A program made the translations under genes and the position numbers. Shown here piece by piece: positions 23,901 to 31,696 of a stretch of DNA of 43,015 bases (the first letter of the stretch is position 1; every line of letters starts with the position of its first letter). The stretch is taken from NCBI RefSeq assembly GCF_020400725.1, contig NZ_JAINVG010000067.1, positions 1-43,015 on the forward strand, written 5' to 3'. This DNA is from Streptomyces sp. NK15101. GTDB taxonomy: Bacteria; Actinomycetota; Actinomycetes; Streptomycetales; Streptomycetaceae. Below the pieces are notes generated by a model. It ran no database searches, was not told the origin of the DNA, and was given only the letters and a program-made list of their open reading frames with translations.

Positions 23901-26900
23901 GGCCGGTGCCGACGGCCGCAGGCGTCTGGGTCTGGCGGGGCCTCAGCAGCGCGTCGTAGATGCCGTACGCCGTCTGGTAGGTGGTGCCGTCGTTGTTGAG
24001 CGACTTGGTGGCCACCCAGGACGCGGCCGTCTTCTGGATCTTGTACTCGAACTTCCGGCTGGCCGTCTGGGTCGCCCGGTCGCGGTCGGCGAACCAGACG
24101 TCGGTGAGCCGGCCGAGCGCGTCGTAGGCGCTCTCGGTGCGCTTGCCGTTGGGGTCGATGCTGACCGTGTTGGAGCCCCAGTCGGGTGCGATCTCGGTCG
24201 TCACCACGTGGTTGAGGGCGTTGGTCTCCTTCTTCCCGGTCAGCGGTCCGCCGGTGGCGGGCGTGTAGTCGATGTGGTTGGTGCGGTTCCCCGCCGTGTC
24301 CCACTCGTCGGTCACGCGCCCGAGCGCGTCGTACTTCGCCGTGCTGACGGTCTGCACCTGCGCGACGCCGTTCGCGTACCCCGTGACCCGCTCCTGCGCG
24401 GTGACGTCGCCCTTCGTCGGCGCCGCCCCCCACGCCTGGCCGTCGTACGACGTCCGCATGTCCGACACGACCTGCGTGGTGGCGGGGTCACCGGTCCTGA
24501 CGGGCGTGGCGTCGCACCCGACGGAGACCTTCTCCACCCGCTTGACCGCGGTGAGCAGCCACGCCGTGGTGTTCTTCGCGTACTCGGTGCGGGTGCAGTC
24601 CTTCACGCCGCCGCCCTCGGTCTCCACGGTGAGCGGCAGACCGCTCTGCGTGTCGTACGTCGAGACGGTGGTGGACGTGATGGGCGCGGCGCCCGCGACC
24701 GGCGTCCGCGTGACCTCCTTGCCCGTGCGCGTCATGTAGGCGCGCACGGTGCCGTAGGAGTGGGCGACCGTGGCGGTGTTCTGCGACCACGGCGTGACGA
24801 TCCTGCCGGAGACCTCCTCGCCGGCCGTGCCGTTGTACGTGATGGTCTCGCGCAGCTGGCCGGCGTACTGCTCCTCGTCGTTCACCGCCGTGCCCTGCGA
24901 GTCGGTGACGGTCTCGGTGCGGGTGGTGCCGTCGAGCTGCTTGTCGCCGTGCATGCCCCGGTAGTAGAGGCTGGTCGACTTCGAGCGGACGCCGGCCGCC
25001 TCGCCGGTCGTCGTGGTGACCTTCTGGAAGCCCCGCCAGACGCCCCAGGTGCGGTACTTGGCCGGGGTGATCGGCGACTGGTCGTCGTACGCCCAGGCAC
25101 CCCCGCCGTGGTACGTGTAGTCGGTCTGCTTCAGCGGCGCGCCACCGGTCGGGTCGGACTCGGTGACCTGGGTGACCACGTACTTGTGGAACCAGTCGGT
25201 GCGCGGCTGCGGGTCCGTTCCCCCGGTGGGGTTGGACGGCGGGATCCACTTGACCGGGTAGCAGCGCTTGGTGTTCCTGTCGAGCGCGGCCGGGACGTTG
25301 GTGTCCGCGACGCACTCGGGCGCCGAGTAGTTCACCGTGAGGACGGAGCCCGTCTCCGAGGTGACGGTGCGGACGCGCCACTTGATGAACGGCGGCACGT
25401 CGTCACCGGTCTTGTCGACCCGGTTGTGCAGCTGGACGCCGGAGAAGGTGACCGCCGGCAGGGTGATCGGGGTGCTGCCCGAACGGCCCGTGTGCTGGAT
25501 GGACTTGAGCCACAGGCCGGCGTTGGAGCCGTCGCCCGGGTCCGGGAACGACTGTTCGAGCGCCCAGTGGTTGACGTCCCGGTAATCGGTGTCGGCACCG
25601 GTGCCGGTGCCCTTGTAGACCTGCGTGGTGACGCCGGTGAGGCGCTTGCGGGTGAAGAAGGAGGGACCCGGCTGGTCGGTGCAGACGGTGTCCTTCGCGC
25701 AGATCTGGTCGTACGGCACGTCCGGCCACGCGGTGCGGTTGCTCGCGGTGAGGCTGGTGCAGGTCTCGCCGCCCGTGACCGGGACGCAGCGCTCGGCGAC
25801 GGTGAACTTCACGCGGGCCGCGGCCGGCTGCGTGGTGGAGAAGACGGTGTCGGTGCGCTGGCCGTAGTCGATCCGCTTGAGCCAGCCGCCGCGGACGTAC
25901 TCGGTGCCGTTGCCCGTGGTGCCGTTCTTGGCGTAGGAGTTCAGCTCCTTGTCGTACCAGTACGTCATGACGTTGCCGTGCGGGTCGACCACGTAGTCGA
26001 GGTTCCACCGCCACGCCTGCGTCTTGGCACGGCCGGAGAACGAGGTGCCGGCGTCGTAGCCGGGCTCGCCCGAGTCGTCGCCGAAGACCGGCACCGTCCA
26101 CACCGAGTTGGTCTCCGGCTTGCCGGTGGCCCAGCCGGGCAGGCGGTTCTTGCCGAAGACGTACTGGGTGCCGTCGGTGGTGGTGACGGTCCAGTACTCG
26201 CCGTTGTCGTCGCTGTTGACGGCGCCCGTCGAGCGGACGACCCGCTCGCCGTCGTCACCCTGGAGACGCCAGGTGTCGGTCGCCTTGTCCTTGAGGACGA
26301 GCGTGCTGGACTTGCCGTTCAGGACGATGGAGGCGTTGTCCTCCTTCCAGCACTGGTCGAACTTGCCGTCCTGGCCGTCGTCGTCGCACGAGCCGTACGA
26401 GCGCTCGATGTACGAGGTCGGCAGGTCGAAGCCCTCGCCGACCCAGGACGGCTGGGCACTCGTGGCGGAGGTGCGGCCGTCGACGCTCTGCGCCGAGTAG
26501 CCGATCGACACCGACGGCGCGGGGCCCGCGGGAGCCGGGACGACGTCCATCGGGTACGACCAGGAGAAGTCGCCGTTGGACCCGCCGCCGCTCCACGTCG
26601 CCGACGGCGACAGCGGGGTGGCTTCGTAGGTGCCCTGGTCGGACGCGGTGCCGGCCGAGGCGGCGAGCACCGTGAAGGCACTCGCGGTGGGCGCCGGCGC
26701 GCTCTGCTTCGAGGTGGTCCGCCGCGGGGCCTGCCGCGGAGTGGTCACCTGCGCGGTGACCGTCCGGTCCGCCGTGTCGTTCGACGACGGCAGGGGGGTG
26801 GTGGCGCGGCAGGCCGGCTTCTCCGGGGTGGTCAGCGCGCAGTCGGGGAGCCGGACCATGCGCAGCCGGGAGGACCAGTTGCCGCTGTAGGCGTCGGCGA

Positions 26901-27480
26901 AGCCGCTGTAGTCGAGGCCCACCGAGAGCGCGGCCGGGTCGGTCGCGCCGTCCGCCCGGCGCACGGCGAGCACGACGCCGTCGATGCCGAGCCGGGCCGT
27001 CGCGGTCCGGTCGAGGATCCGTACCTCGGCCTTGGCCGGGGCGGTGGTCGCGGTGTCCGCCGGGGCGGACGCGGCGGCGGTCCGGCGCGTCGTGCCCTTC
27101 GAGGCGGGCTGCGGCCGTCCCAGGGCGACCGGCAGGGAACCGGCCCGGACCTCACCGGTCGCGCCGGTCGGTACGGTGACGGTCGCGCGGCCCGGGCTCG
27201 GCCAGTCGATCTTCTTCTCGGCCCGCTCACGGGTCTTCGCCGACGCCTGCCGCGTCGGGTCGGGAACGGCCCGGCGCATGAGACCGGGGCCGGACGCCTT
27301 CGCCCGCCCGTAGTCGGGCTTCGCGAGGGCGCTGTGGTCGCGTTCGAACGTCGGTGCCGGGGCTGCTCCCAGCAGGGTGGTCACGATGGCCGTGGTCACC
27401 GGAAGGGCGACCGCCGCTATGCGGCGGCGACTCGCCTTCCGCCATGACCATGACGACAGCACGCGTGTTGTGCCGGTCAA
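20947..27480 (-). CDS. Secreted Rhs/YD-repeat protein with C-terminal toxin-like tail
   Basis: A 2177-aa intact reading frame. The N-terminus has an arginine-rich stretch and a hydrophobic segment (IAAVALPVTTAIVTTLLGAAPA), so export is likely. Then come the region common to Streptomyces Rhs proteins (SIGYSAQSVDGRTS; WVGEGFDLP; DDDGQDGKFDQCWK), many YD repeats (GRVTDEWDTAGNR-like), and the Rhs core (TGLTHLGAREYDPVTGRFISADPVTD ... NNPVAFSDPDGRF) ending near residue 1893. The remaining 284 residues contain a helical linker with two hydrophobic stretches and, from about residue 2081, a separate small domain after a proline-rich hinge. TTG 27480 follows GGAGAG; GTG 27462 is an alternative. Lies between the LamG gene and the immunity candidate. 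Confidence 0.92.
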   Translation of the reverse strand: MTGTTRVLSSWSWRKASRRRIAAVALPVTTAIVTTLLGAAPAPTFERDHSALAKPDYGRAKASGPGLMRRAVPDPTRQASAKTRERAEKKIDWPSPGRATVTVPTGATGEVRAGSLPVALGRPQPASKGTTRRTAAASAPADTATTAPAKAEVRILDRTATARLGIDGVVLAVRRADGATDPAALSVGLDYSGFADAYSGNWSSRLRMVRLPDCALTTPEKPACRATTPLPSSNDTADRTVTAQVTTPRQAPRRTTSKQSAPAPTASAFTVLAASAGTASDQGTYEATPLSPSATWSGGGSNGDFSWSYPMDVVPAPAGPAPSVSIGYSAQSVDGRTSATSAQPSWVGEGFDLPTSYIERSYGSCDDDGQDGKFDQCWKEDNASIVLNGKSSTLVLKDKATDTWRLQGDDGERVVRSTGAVNSDDNGEYWTVTTTDGTQYVFGKNRLPGWATGKPETNSVWTVPVFGDDSGEPGYDAGTSFSGRAKTQAWRWNLDYVVDPHGNVMTYWYDKELNSYAKNGTTGNGTEYVRGGWLKRIDYGQRTDTVFSTTQPAAARVKFTVAERCVPVTGGETCTSLTASNRTAWPDVPYDQICAKDTVCTDQPGPSFFTRKRLTGVTTQVYKGTGTGADTDYRDVNHWALEQSFPDPGDGSNAGLWLKSIQHTGRSGSTPITLPAVTFSGVQLHNRVDKTGDDVPPFIKWRVRTVTSETGSVLTVNYSAPECVADTNVPAALDRNTKRCYPVKWIPPSNPTGGTDPQPRTDWFHKYVVTQVTESDPTGGAPLKQTDYTYHGGGAWAYDDQSPITPAKYRTWGVWRGFQKVTTTTGEAAGVRSKSTSLYYRGMHGDKQLDGTTRTETVTDSQGTAVNDEEQYAGQLRETITYNGTAGEEVSGRIVTPWSQNTATVAHSYGTVRAYMTRTGKEVTRTPVAGAAPITSTTVSTYDTQSGLPLTVETEGGGVKDCTRTEYAKNTTAWLLTAVKRVEKVSVGCDATPVRTGDPATTQVVSDMRTSYDGQAWGAAPTKGDVTAQERVTGYANGVAQVQTVSTAKYDALGRVTDEWDTAGNRTNHIDYTPATGGPLTGKKETNALNHVVTTEIAPDWGSNTVSIDPNGKRTESAYDALGRLTDVWFADRDRATQTASRKFEYKIQKTAASWVATKSLNNDGTTYQTAYGIYDALLRPRQTQTPAAVGTGRVISEATYDTRGLEVESSVDYIDTTAPSGQLATLLTASPAGTRKVYDGAGRVTTEIVLTQGREHSRTTTTYEGNATTVEPPVGAPAVREEVDSRGRLAEKREYEGNRATGAYTRLTYSYGRDDVLTKVQDSDGNAWEYGYDFLGRQTDAVDPDAGRTRREYDRFDRVSVTEDARGNVLSHTYDVLGRPTGRLSGRIPLVNGVPTIDDSKYLARWSYDTIALGQPTSSIRYDGGKNGKVYAVTNAAYDPLYRVLKEQYTISTGEGPVAGTGTYTITNAYNLDGTPQKRTLPAMGGLASEVLTYGYNAQRLPTTLDGLTGIVRGTDYLPAGERTRITLGVSSTAKWTEINSSYEDGTKRLARQTVVSESNSGTDADTYYRYDPAGNPVEIDDRSTAAGDKQCFTYDGHRRLKSAWTATTDCATAPTTAGVGGVAPYWQSFTYDSAGNRKTVTDHLAAGGPTTTTYAYDRTTAEGTARPHLLGSTTTSPANAAKPATSYTYDASGNTETRTVGGRTQNLAWGPENDLAKVTEADGSETTFLNDAEGNRLIRRDAKGTTLYLGETELRHDKATGKVEATRYYSHGGAVVAVRTPQSLTWLSTDHNGTANVQVDAATQAVTRRHSQPFGESRGTQPTRWVGDKGFVGGTQDPTGLTHLGAREYDPVTGRFISADPVTDLSDPQQVNGYAYSNNNPVAFSDPDGRFFGSLIRLIRAVVRYVAAIVHAYVRYQASQRASRTGSRAGLSTMGSANYASASGDSCPAIQRNYGICDNKEPSDPKPLGETLRDMAGGLGDFATGTLDAIEYATEPWCWFGADCGVQETYREKAKEAGVDVGSKEYKDTAEAAETVSWLTGIGGLLKGIVKKIIKGGTKKADVPKTAPPPVPGPALIGAEGKQLGKKWGKHAEDYGKHPGDAAARQWYEQRIKDVRSSPDEVKQGPYRPGQGGSDDYWFYKKGDDLVITKNSGEFVSMFPLSGPNKWYEGATKKY
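20950..21240 (-). other. C-terminal 97-residue toxin-like domain of the Rhs protein
   Basis: This part of the rhs gene (residues about 2081-2177) follows the hinge KTAPPPVPGPALIG. It begins with basic helices (KQLGKKWGKHAEDYGKH; RQWYEQRIKDVRSS) and ends in likely beta-strands (DYWFYKKGDDLVITK; GEFVSMFPL). Two helices followed by a small sheet resemble BECR-fold RNase toxins, but I could not assign a family or catalytic residues. Confidence 0.5.
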
Positions 27481-27503
27481 GGGGTCTCTCCGGGTTCGTG
27501 GGG

Positions 27504-27545
27504 GCGGTGGTGGGGCCCGGACGGACGGTCCGGCCCCACCACCGC
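27504..27545 (-). promoter_or_regulatory. Strong hairpin between LamG and rhs genes
   Basis: Arms GCGGTGGTGGGGCC (27504-27517) and its exact complement (27532-27545), with further pairing in the loop, occupy the 129-bp gap before the rhs start. There is no T-tract. A second, weaker hairpin (CCCGGCGG/CCGCCGGG, 27573-27600) lies close to the LamG stop. Either partial termination or RNA processing could set lower expression of rhs. Confidence 0.55.
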
Positions 27546-27609
27546 GAGGAAAGGAAGGAGCGGTTGCTCCTGCCCGGCGGGCCCCGAAGGCTCCGCCGGG
27601 TCGGTCGGG

Positions 27610-30600
27610 TCAGCCGATGTCGACGGGCGGCTCGTCCACCGTCGCCAGCTGGGTGATCTCCGACTCGGACAGCACGCCCGCGTAGACCCGCAGGTCGTCG
27701 AGCTGTCCGGCCAGGCTGTTGCCCCACTGGCCGTTGTCGTGGCGCCGGGAGCCGGCGACCATCAGGGGCTGGTCGGACTGGAAGACGGTCTTGACGAAGA
27801 CGCCGTCCTCGGCGCCCTCGCGCGTGCCGGCCAGGTAGAGCTTGGCGGACTGCTTCGCCGAGTCGAACACGGCGACCACGTGGATCCAGTTGCCCGGCGG
27901 GTTGACCTGCTCGGACGTCATGGTCGCGGCCGGCCCGCCGATCACGTCGGTCTCGTAGACGCCGAAGTTCCAGTCACCGACCGTCTCGCCGATCTCCTGG
28001 CGGTACCAGAGCCGGAAGGCGTTGCGCTGCAGACCGGGGTGCGCCAACACGGTGGCGGACTGGGCGTACGTGTTGTTCTCCAGTCGCGCCGGGTCCAGAT
28101 AGGCCCAGCCGGCGATCGTGAAGCTGCCCGACTCGTCCAGCGCCACCGGGGAGGTCGCCGAACCCTGCTGGTCGGCCGGCAGGTTCAGCACCGTGCCGTG
28201 GGCCGACTCGTCCGCGAGGGCGAAGCCCGCGCCCGGGGCCAGGGTGAGCGTGTTGCCGTGGCCGGACTGGTCGGCGGCCGTCGTGCCCGAGGCGTTCTCC
28301 ATGGTCCAGTGCGCCAGCAGGCCCGCCTGCGGGTGACCCGTCGCCGGGTCCTCCAGGTTGGCCTCGGACCACAGCTCGTCGGGGAAGACGACCCGGTTCC
28401 ACGCCTGGACCTGGTCCACGTCGCCCTGGAAGAAGCTGCCCATGGCGCCGTTCGCGCCCTTGAACCGGCCGATCTCGAACGGGCCGGTGGCCGACCACGG
28501 CGTGGTGAACGCCGCCGTCGCCTCCAGACGGCCGTTGACGTACAGCCGGATCTGCGCCGCGTCGCGGTCGTAGACGCCGAGCACGTGCGTCCAGGCGCCC
28601 ACCACACCGGGCCGCGACGACACGGCGCGCACGATGGTGGCGCCGTCGGAGGTGTAGCGGTTGAAGATCCAGCGGTCGTACGAGGCGGAGTAGTACAGCT
28701 GGAAGCCGCCGATCGAGGTGCCGTCCTGGCTGGCGATCGTGCTGATCTTGCCCCGGGTGTCCAGCTTCGCCCATCCGGAGACGGAGAAGCTGTTCGAGGT
28801 GTCGACGACCGGCCCCGGGGTCGCCGCGTAGGCGCCGGTGCCGTTGAGGTGCAGGCCGCCGCCGAGGCGGGCCGGCGTGGTCCAGGAGGCTCCGCCGCCG
28901 AGGGTCAGCGCGTGCGCGGTGCCGGCCGCGTTGTAACCGGTGGCGTCGAGCTTCCACTCGCCGACCGGGTTGGCGGCGGCGGCCACCTTGAACAGGTAGT
29001 CCTTGGTCGCGCTGGGGTTGCCCGCCGCGTCGAAGGTCTGCACGCGCAGGGTGTTGCTCAGCCGCTTGGTGGGCGTGATCTTGCGCGTGTAGGAGGCGGT
29101 GCCGGCGGTGAACGTCTTGCTCTCCAGCAGGACGCCGTTGAGCCAGATGTCGTAGCGCCGGACGTCGGTCGCGCCCGCGTTGATCGTGAACGTGCCGGTC
29201 TGGCCGACGCTCCCGGTCTCCGGGGACGCGTCGCACGTCGTCCCGGCGCACTCCGGGTACTCGGCGGAGGTGACCGTCGGCTGCGGCGGGGCGGTGACGT
29301 CCACCTTGAAGTAGCAGTAGCCCGACCACGGGCCGTACAGATAGCTGGTGGCGCCGTTCCAGGTGTACCGGTACTGGGTCCGCGCGCGGAACTTGTACGT
29401 GGTGCCGCTCGTCAGCGTCGCGGTCGGCACCGAGCCGGCCACCCCGCTCGCCGTCCAGGTGCTCGGGCTCAGTGCCGTCGGCGTGGTGCTGGAGCCCGCG
29501 TACAGCTCGAAGTTCGGCCGCAGGCTGGCGTTCGAACCGTCCACCGAGGTGGGGGTGGCCGTCAGGCGCGGCGTGGTGTCGCGGATCAGCGCCGGGGCGG
29601 TGGACGCGGAGCAGGCCACGTTCGGCTCGGACAGCTTCACCGACGACGGGGCGTCCGTCGGCGGCGATACGTAGGTGATGGAGAGCCGCGGCTTGCGGTC
29701 GCTCGTCGCCCGGTCGTCGGCGGGCGACATGAACTGCTTCCACGCGATGGGATCGGTGTCGCTGGCCGTCAGCCCGAGCGTCGTCGTGGTCGACTTCGCC
29801 TTCGCCGTGTAGGCGACCGCCGAGGTGGCGTTGAACTCGACGTCACCGTCGGGGCAGCTGGACGAGAAGCCCTTCGCCGCCGACACCTTGGTGACGTAGG
29901 ACCAGCCGGTCGGCGGGTTGCTCCACGTCGTGGAGCTGGAGATCGGGTTGGTGCGGTAGAGGTTGACGTCTCTCTTCTCGCAGTTGGCCGACCAGATCTC
30001 GAACGCGGTGAACGTCGCGTTCAGGATGGTCTTGCCCGCGACCTTGCGGGTGTCGAACTGGAAGAGCGACTTCGCCTTCTTCATGTCCACGTAGGCGTCG
30101 TAGCCGACGCCCAGCGCGTGCGAGGTCTTCCAGAACGAGGTCCCCGCGGAGCTCGACCAGATCGTGGTCCAGCCGGTCAGCGAGGCGCTCACCGTCGGCG
30201 GGTCGATGACCACGGGGTAGGAGGTGTCGGCGGCGGTCAGGAAGGCGCGGTCCGGCCTCAGCGACAGGGCCGCGGAGGTCATGGAGACGTCCGCGACGGA
30301 GGTGCGGGAGCCCGGCTCGGGGAGCACGGCCCGCTCGGCGCCGCGCCCGGCGGGACGGTCCGCCCCGGCGGCGGCCGGAGCGGAACGCGCGGTGGAGGCG
30401 GACGCCGTGCCGGAGGCCGCGGCGCCGGCCGAGTCCCACATGAGCGAGCCGCTGCTGGAGAACACCGGGCGCCCGCCGGCGTCGAGCAGCGACACGCTGT
30501 CGCCCTGCGAGGTCCGGACGGAGAGGCCGGTCGTGCGGACGGGGAAACGTATCTCCGCCAGGGCCGGGTCGGCCGCCGCCCTGCGCGAGTGGACGACCAG

Positions 30601-31236
30601 GTTCTGGGTGAAGCCGTCGGGACGGACCTGCACCACCAGGTCGACGTCCGGGCGCACCGACCCGTACACGGCGGTGGAGCCGGTCACCCTCGGCGTCGGC
30701 AGCTTCCACGGCGACCCGAGCTCGTACGTCCTGCCGCCACGGCTGATCGTCGCCAGCGGGCCGGAGCCGCCGCCGGAGAGCACCACGTCCTGCGCGGCGC
30801 GCGGCGCCAGCCGGCCGTCGGCCCGCGCCACCAGCGCGGTGTCGACGGGTACCCAGCTCCCGCCCCTGCGGACCCGCTCGGGCACGGCCGAGGACTCGAC
30901 CGTGAAGGTGCCGTCGGTGTTGGCGAAGACGCGGTCGGTCTCGCTCGTCAGCGACGCCACCTCGACCCGCCGCCCCTTGGCGACGGCCTCGGCGGAGGCC
31001 TTCTGTTCGGCGGTCCGCTCCGGGAGTTCGTCGTCCTGCCAGAACGCCCTGCCCCGGGCGGCGTCGTCGGCGCGGACGCTCGACGTCTTCTCGGGGGCCT
31101 CGGCGGAGGACCCCGGCACGGTGGCCGCCTGGGCGTCCAGGAGAGCCCCGCCCAGCACGCTCCCGGCGGCCAGCAACGCGACGGCGCTCGCCGTCGCCCC
31201 CCGCATCGCCCCGCGGCGATGCCTACGTGGTGTCAC
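27610..31236 (-). CDS. Secreted LamG / DNRLRE-like repeat protein, first gene of the Rhs operon
   Basis: A 1208-aa protein with a signal peptide (SAVALLAAGSVLGGALLDAQA). After an N-terminal beta-rich region comes a DNRLRE-like domain (about residues 350-530: TFWKTSHALGVGYDAYVDMKKAKSLFQFDT-like pattern, NLYRTNP, ending RKPRLSITYV), Ig/Fn3-like segments, and two LamG jelly-roll domains (GEWKLDATGYNAAG ... GDVDQVQAWNRVV and AHWTMENASGT ... GQLDDLRVYAGVLSE). No catalytic motif was seen. LamG domains usually bind glycans or proteins at the cell surface. GTG 31236 follows AGGAAGA very closely; ATG 31206 is the alternative. It precedes the rhs gene by 129 bases, and paired LamG-Rhs genes are familiar in Streptomyces. 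Confidence 0.88.
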   Translation of the reverse strand: MTPRRHRRGAMRGATASAVALLAAGSVLGGALLDAQAATVPGSSAEAPEKTSSVRADDAARGRAFWQDDELPERTAEQKASAEAVAKGRRVEVASLTSETDRVFANTDGTFTVESSAVPERVRRGGSWVPVDTALVARADGRLAPRAAQDVVLSGGGSGPLATISRGGRTYELGSPWKLPTPRVTGSTAVYGSVRPDVDLVVQVRPDGFTQNLVVHSRRAAADPALAEIRFPVRTTGLSVRTSQGDSVSLLDAGGRPVFSSSGSLMWDSAGAAASGTASASTARSAPAAAGADRPAGRGAERAVLPEPGSRTSVADVSMTSAALSLRPDRAFLTAADTSYPVVIDPPTVSASLTGWTTIWSSSAGTSFWKTSHALGVGYDAYVDMKKAKSLFQFDTRKVAGKTILNATFTAFEIWSANCEKRDVNLYRTNPISSSTTWSNPPTGWSYVTKVSAAKGFSSSCPDGDVEFNATSAVAYTAKAKSTTTTLGLTASDTDPIAWKQFMSPADDRATSDRKPRLSITYVSPPTDAPSSVKLSEPNVACSASTAPALIRDTTPRLTATPTSVDGSNASLRPNFELYAGSSTTPTALSPSTWTASGVAGSVPTATLTSGTTYKFRARTQYRYTWNGATSYLYGPWSGYCYFKVDVTAPPQPTVTSAEYPECAGTTCDASPETGSVGQTGTFTINAGATDVRRYDIWLNGVLLESKTFTAGTASYTRKITPTKRLSNTLRVQTFDAAGNPSATKDYLFKVAAAANPVGEWKLDATGYNAAGTAHALTLGGGASWTTPARLGGGLHLNGTGAYAATPGPVVDTSNSFSVSGWAKLDTRGKISTIASQDGTSIGGFQLYYSASYDRWIFNRYTSDGATIVRAVSSRPGVVGAWTHVLGVYDRDAAQIRLYVNGRLEATAAFTTPWSATGPFEIGRFKGANGAMGSFFQGDVDQVQAWNRVVFPDELWSEANLEDPATGHPQAGLLAHWTMENASGTTAADQSGHGNTLTLAPGAGFALADESAHGTVLNLPADQQGSATSPVALDESGSFTIAGWAYLDPARLENNTYAQSATVLAHPGLQRNAFRLWYRQEIGETVGDWNFGVYETDVIGGPAATMTSEQVNPPGNWIHVVAVFDSAKQSAKLYLAGTREGAEDGVFVKTVFQSDQPLMVAGSRRHDNGQWGNSLAGQLDDLRVYAGVLSESEITQLATVDEPPVDIG

Positions 31237-31288
31237 TCTTCCTCGCTCACAATCTGAGAATTCGGTGAAGATCGAATAAGCGGGAGTG

Positions 31289-31319
31289 ACCATAGAGGGG
31301 ACGTTGCCGCGGGGCAACG
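31289..31319 (-). promoter_or_regulatory. Promoter of the LamG-Rhs operon with overlapping dyad
   Basis: On the minus strand TTGCCC (31317-31312), 17 bases, TATGGT (31294-31289), giving a start near 31282 and a 5' leader of about 45 bases. A perfect dyad CGTTGCC-GCGG-GGCAACG (31302-31319) covers the -35 box, a plausible repressor site. Confidence 0.6.
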
Positions 31320-31360
31320 CCGGGGTGCCGGGTCGGTCGGGACCGTTTCCGGGCAACGCA

Positions 31361-31395
31361 GAACGCGGGTCACGACTGTGTCGTGACCCGCGTTC
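31361..31395. terminator. Perfect 16-bp hairpin after tRNA-Leu
   Basis: GAACGCGGGTCACGAC (31361-31376), loop TGT, exact complement 31380-31395. It directly follows the tRNA 3' end on the minus strand and precedes the LamG promoter. No T-tract, but the position fits tRNA transcript termination. Confidence 0.75.
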
Positions 31396-31399
31396 CGCA

Positions 31400-31487
31400 T
31401 GGTGTCCGAGGGGGGACTTGAACCCCCACGCCCGATAAAGGGCACTAGCACCTCAAGCTAGCGCGTCTGCCATTCCGCCACCCGGAC
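31400..31487 (-). tRNA. tRNA-Leu(GAG)
   Basis: The minus strand reads GTCCGGGTGGCGGAATGGCA from 31487, the standard start of a class II leucine tRNA. The anticodon stem CTAGC/GCTAG encloses the loop TTGAGGT, so the anticodon is GAG (reads CUC and CUU). A long variable arm follows, then the T arm GTGGGGGTTCAAGTCCCCC (with GGTTCAAGTCC), the acceptor strand CTCGGAC, discriminator A and an encoded CCA ending at 31400. Confidence 0.97.
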
Positions 31488-31696
31488 AAGGTGTCTGTCT
31501 TCCCGGCCGCTGGGCCCTTCCGACGAGGAAAACCATAGCAAACATTCGGGGTGGTCGATCACCACCCCCGGTCGGCCCCCGTCATGTGACAGCCGCATGT
31601 CGGGGGACCGGCGCCCTTGGGCGCCGAGGGGGCCACGCGGGAGGATGGAGGCGACCACCAAGCAATCACGTGGGGCACGTAGTGGGAGGAAGCAGC

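Noticed and set aside
21181..27447. A very long open frame (over 2000 codons) on the + strand opposite the rhs gene
   Set aside because: It is the antisense shadow of the rhs gene: its translation is Arg/Gly/Val/Ala-rich with no domain, while the minus-strand frame has signal peptide, YD repeats and Rhs core.
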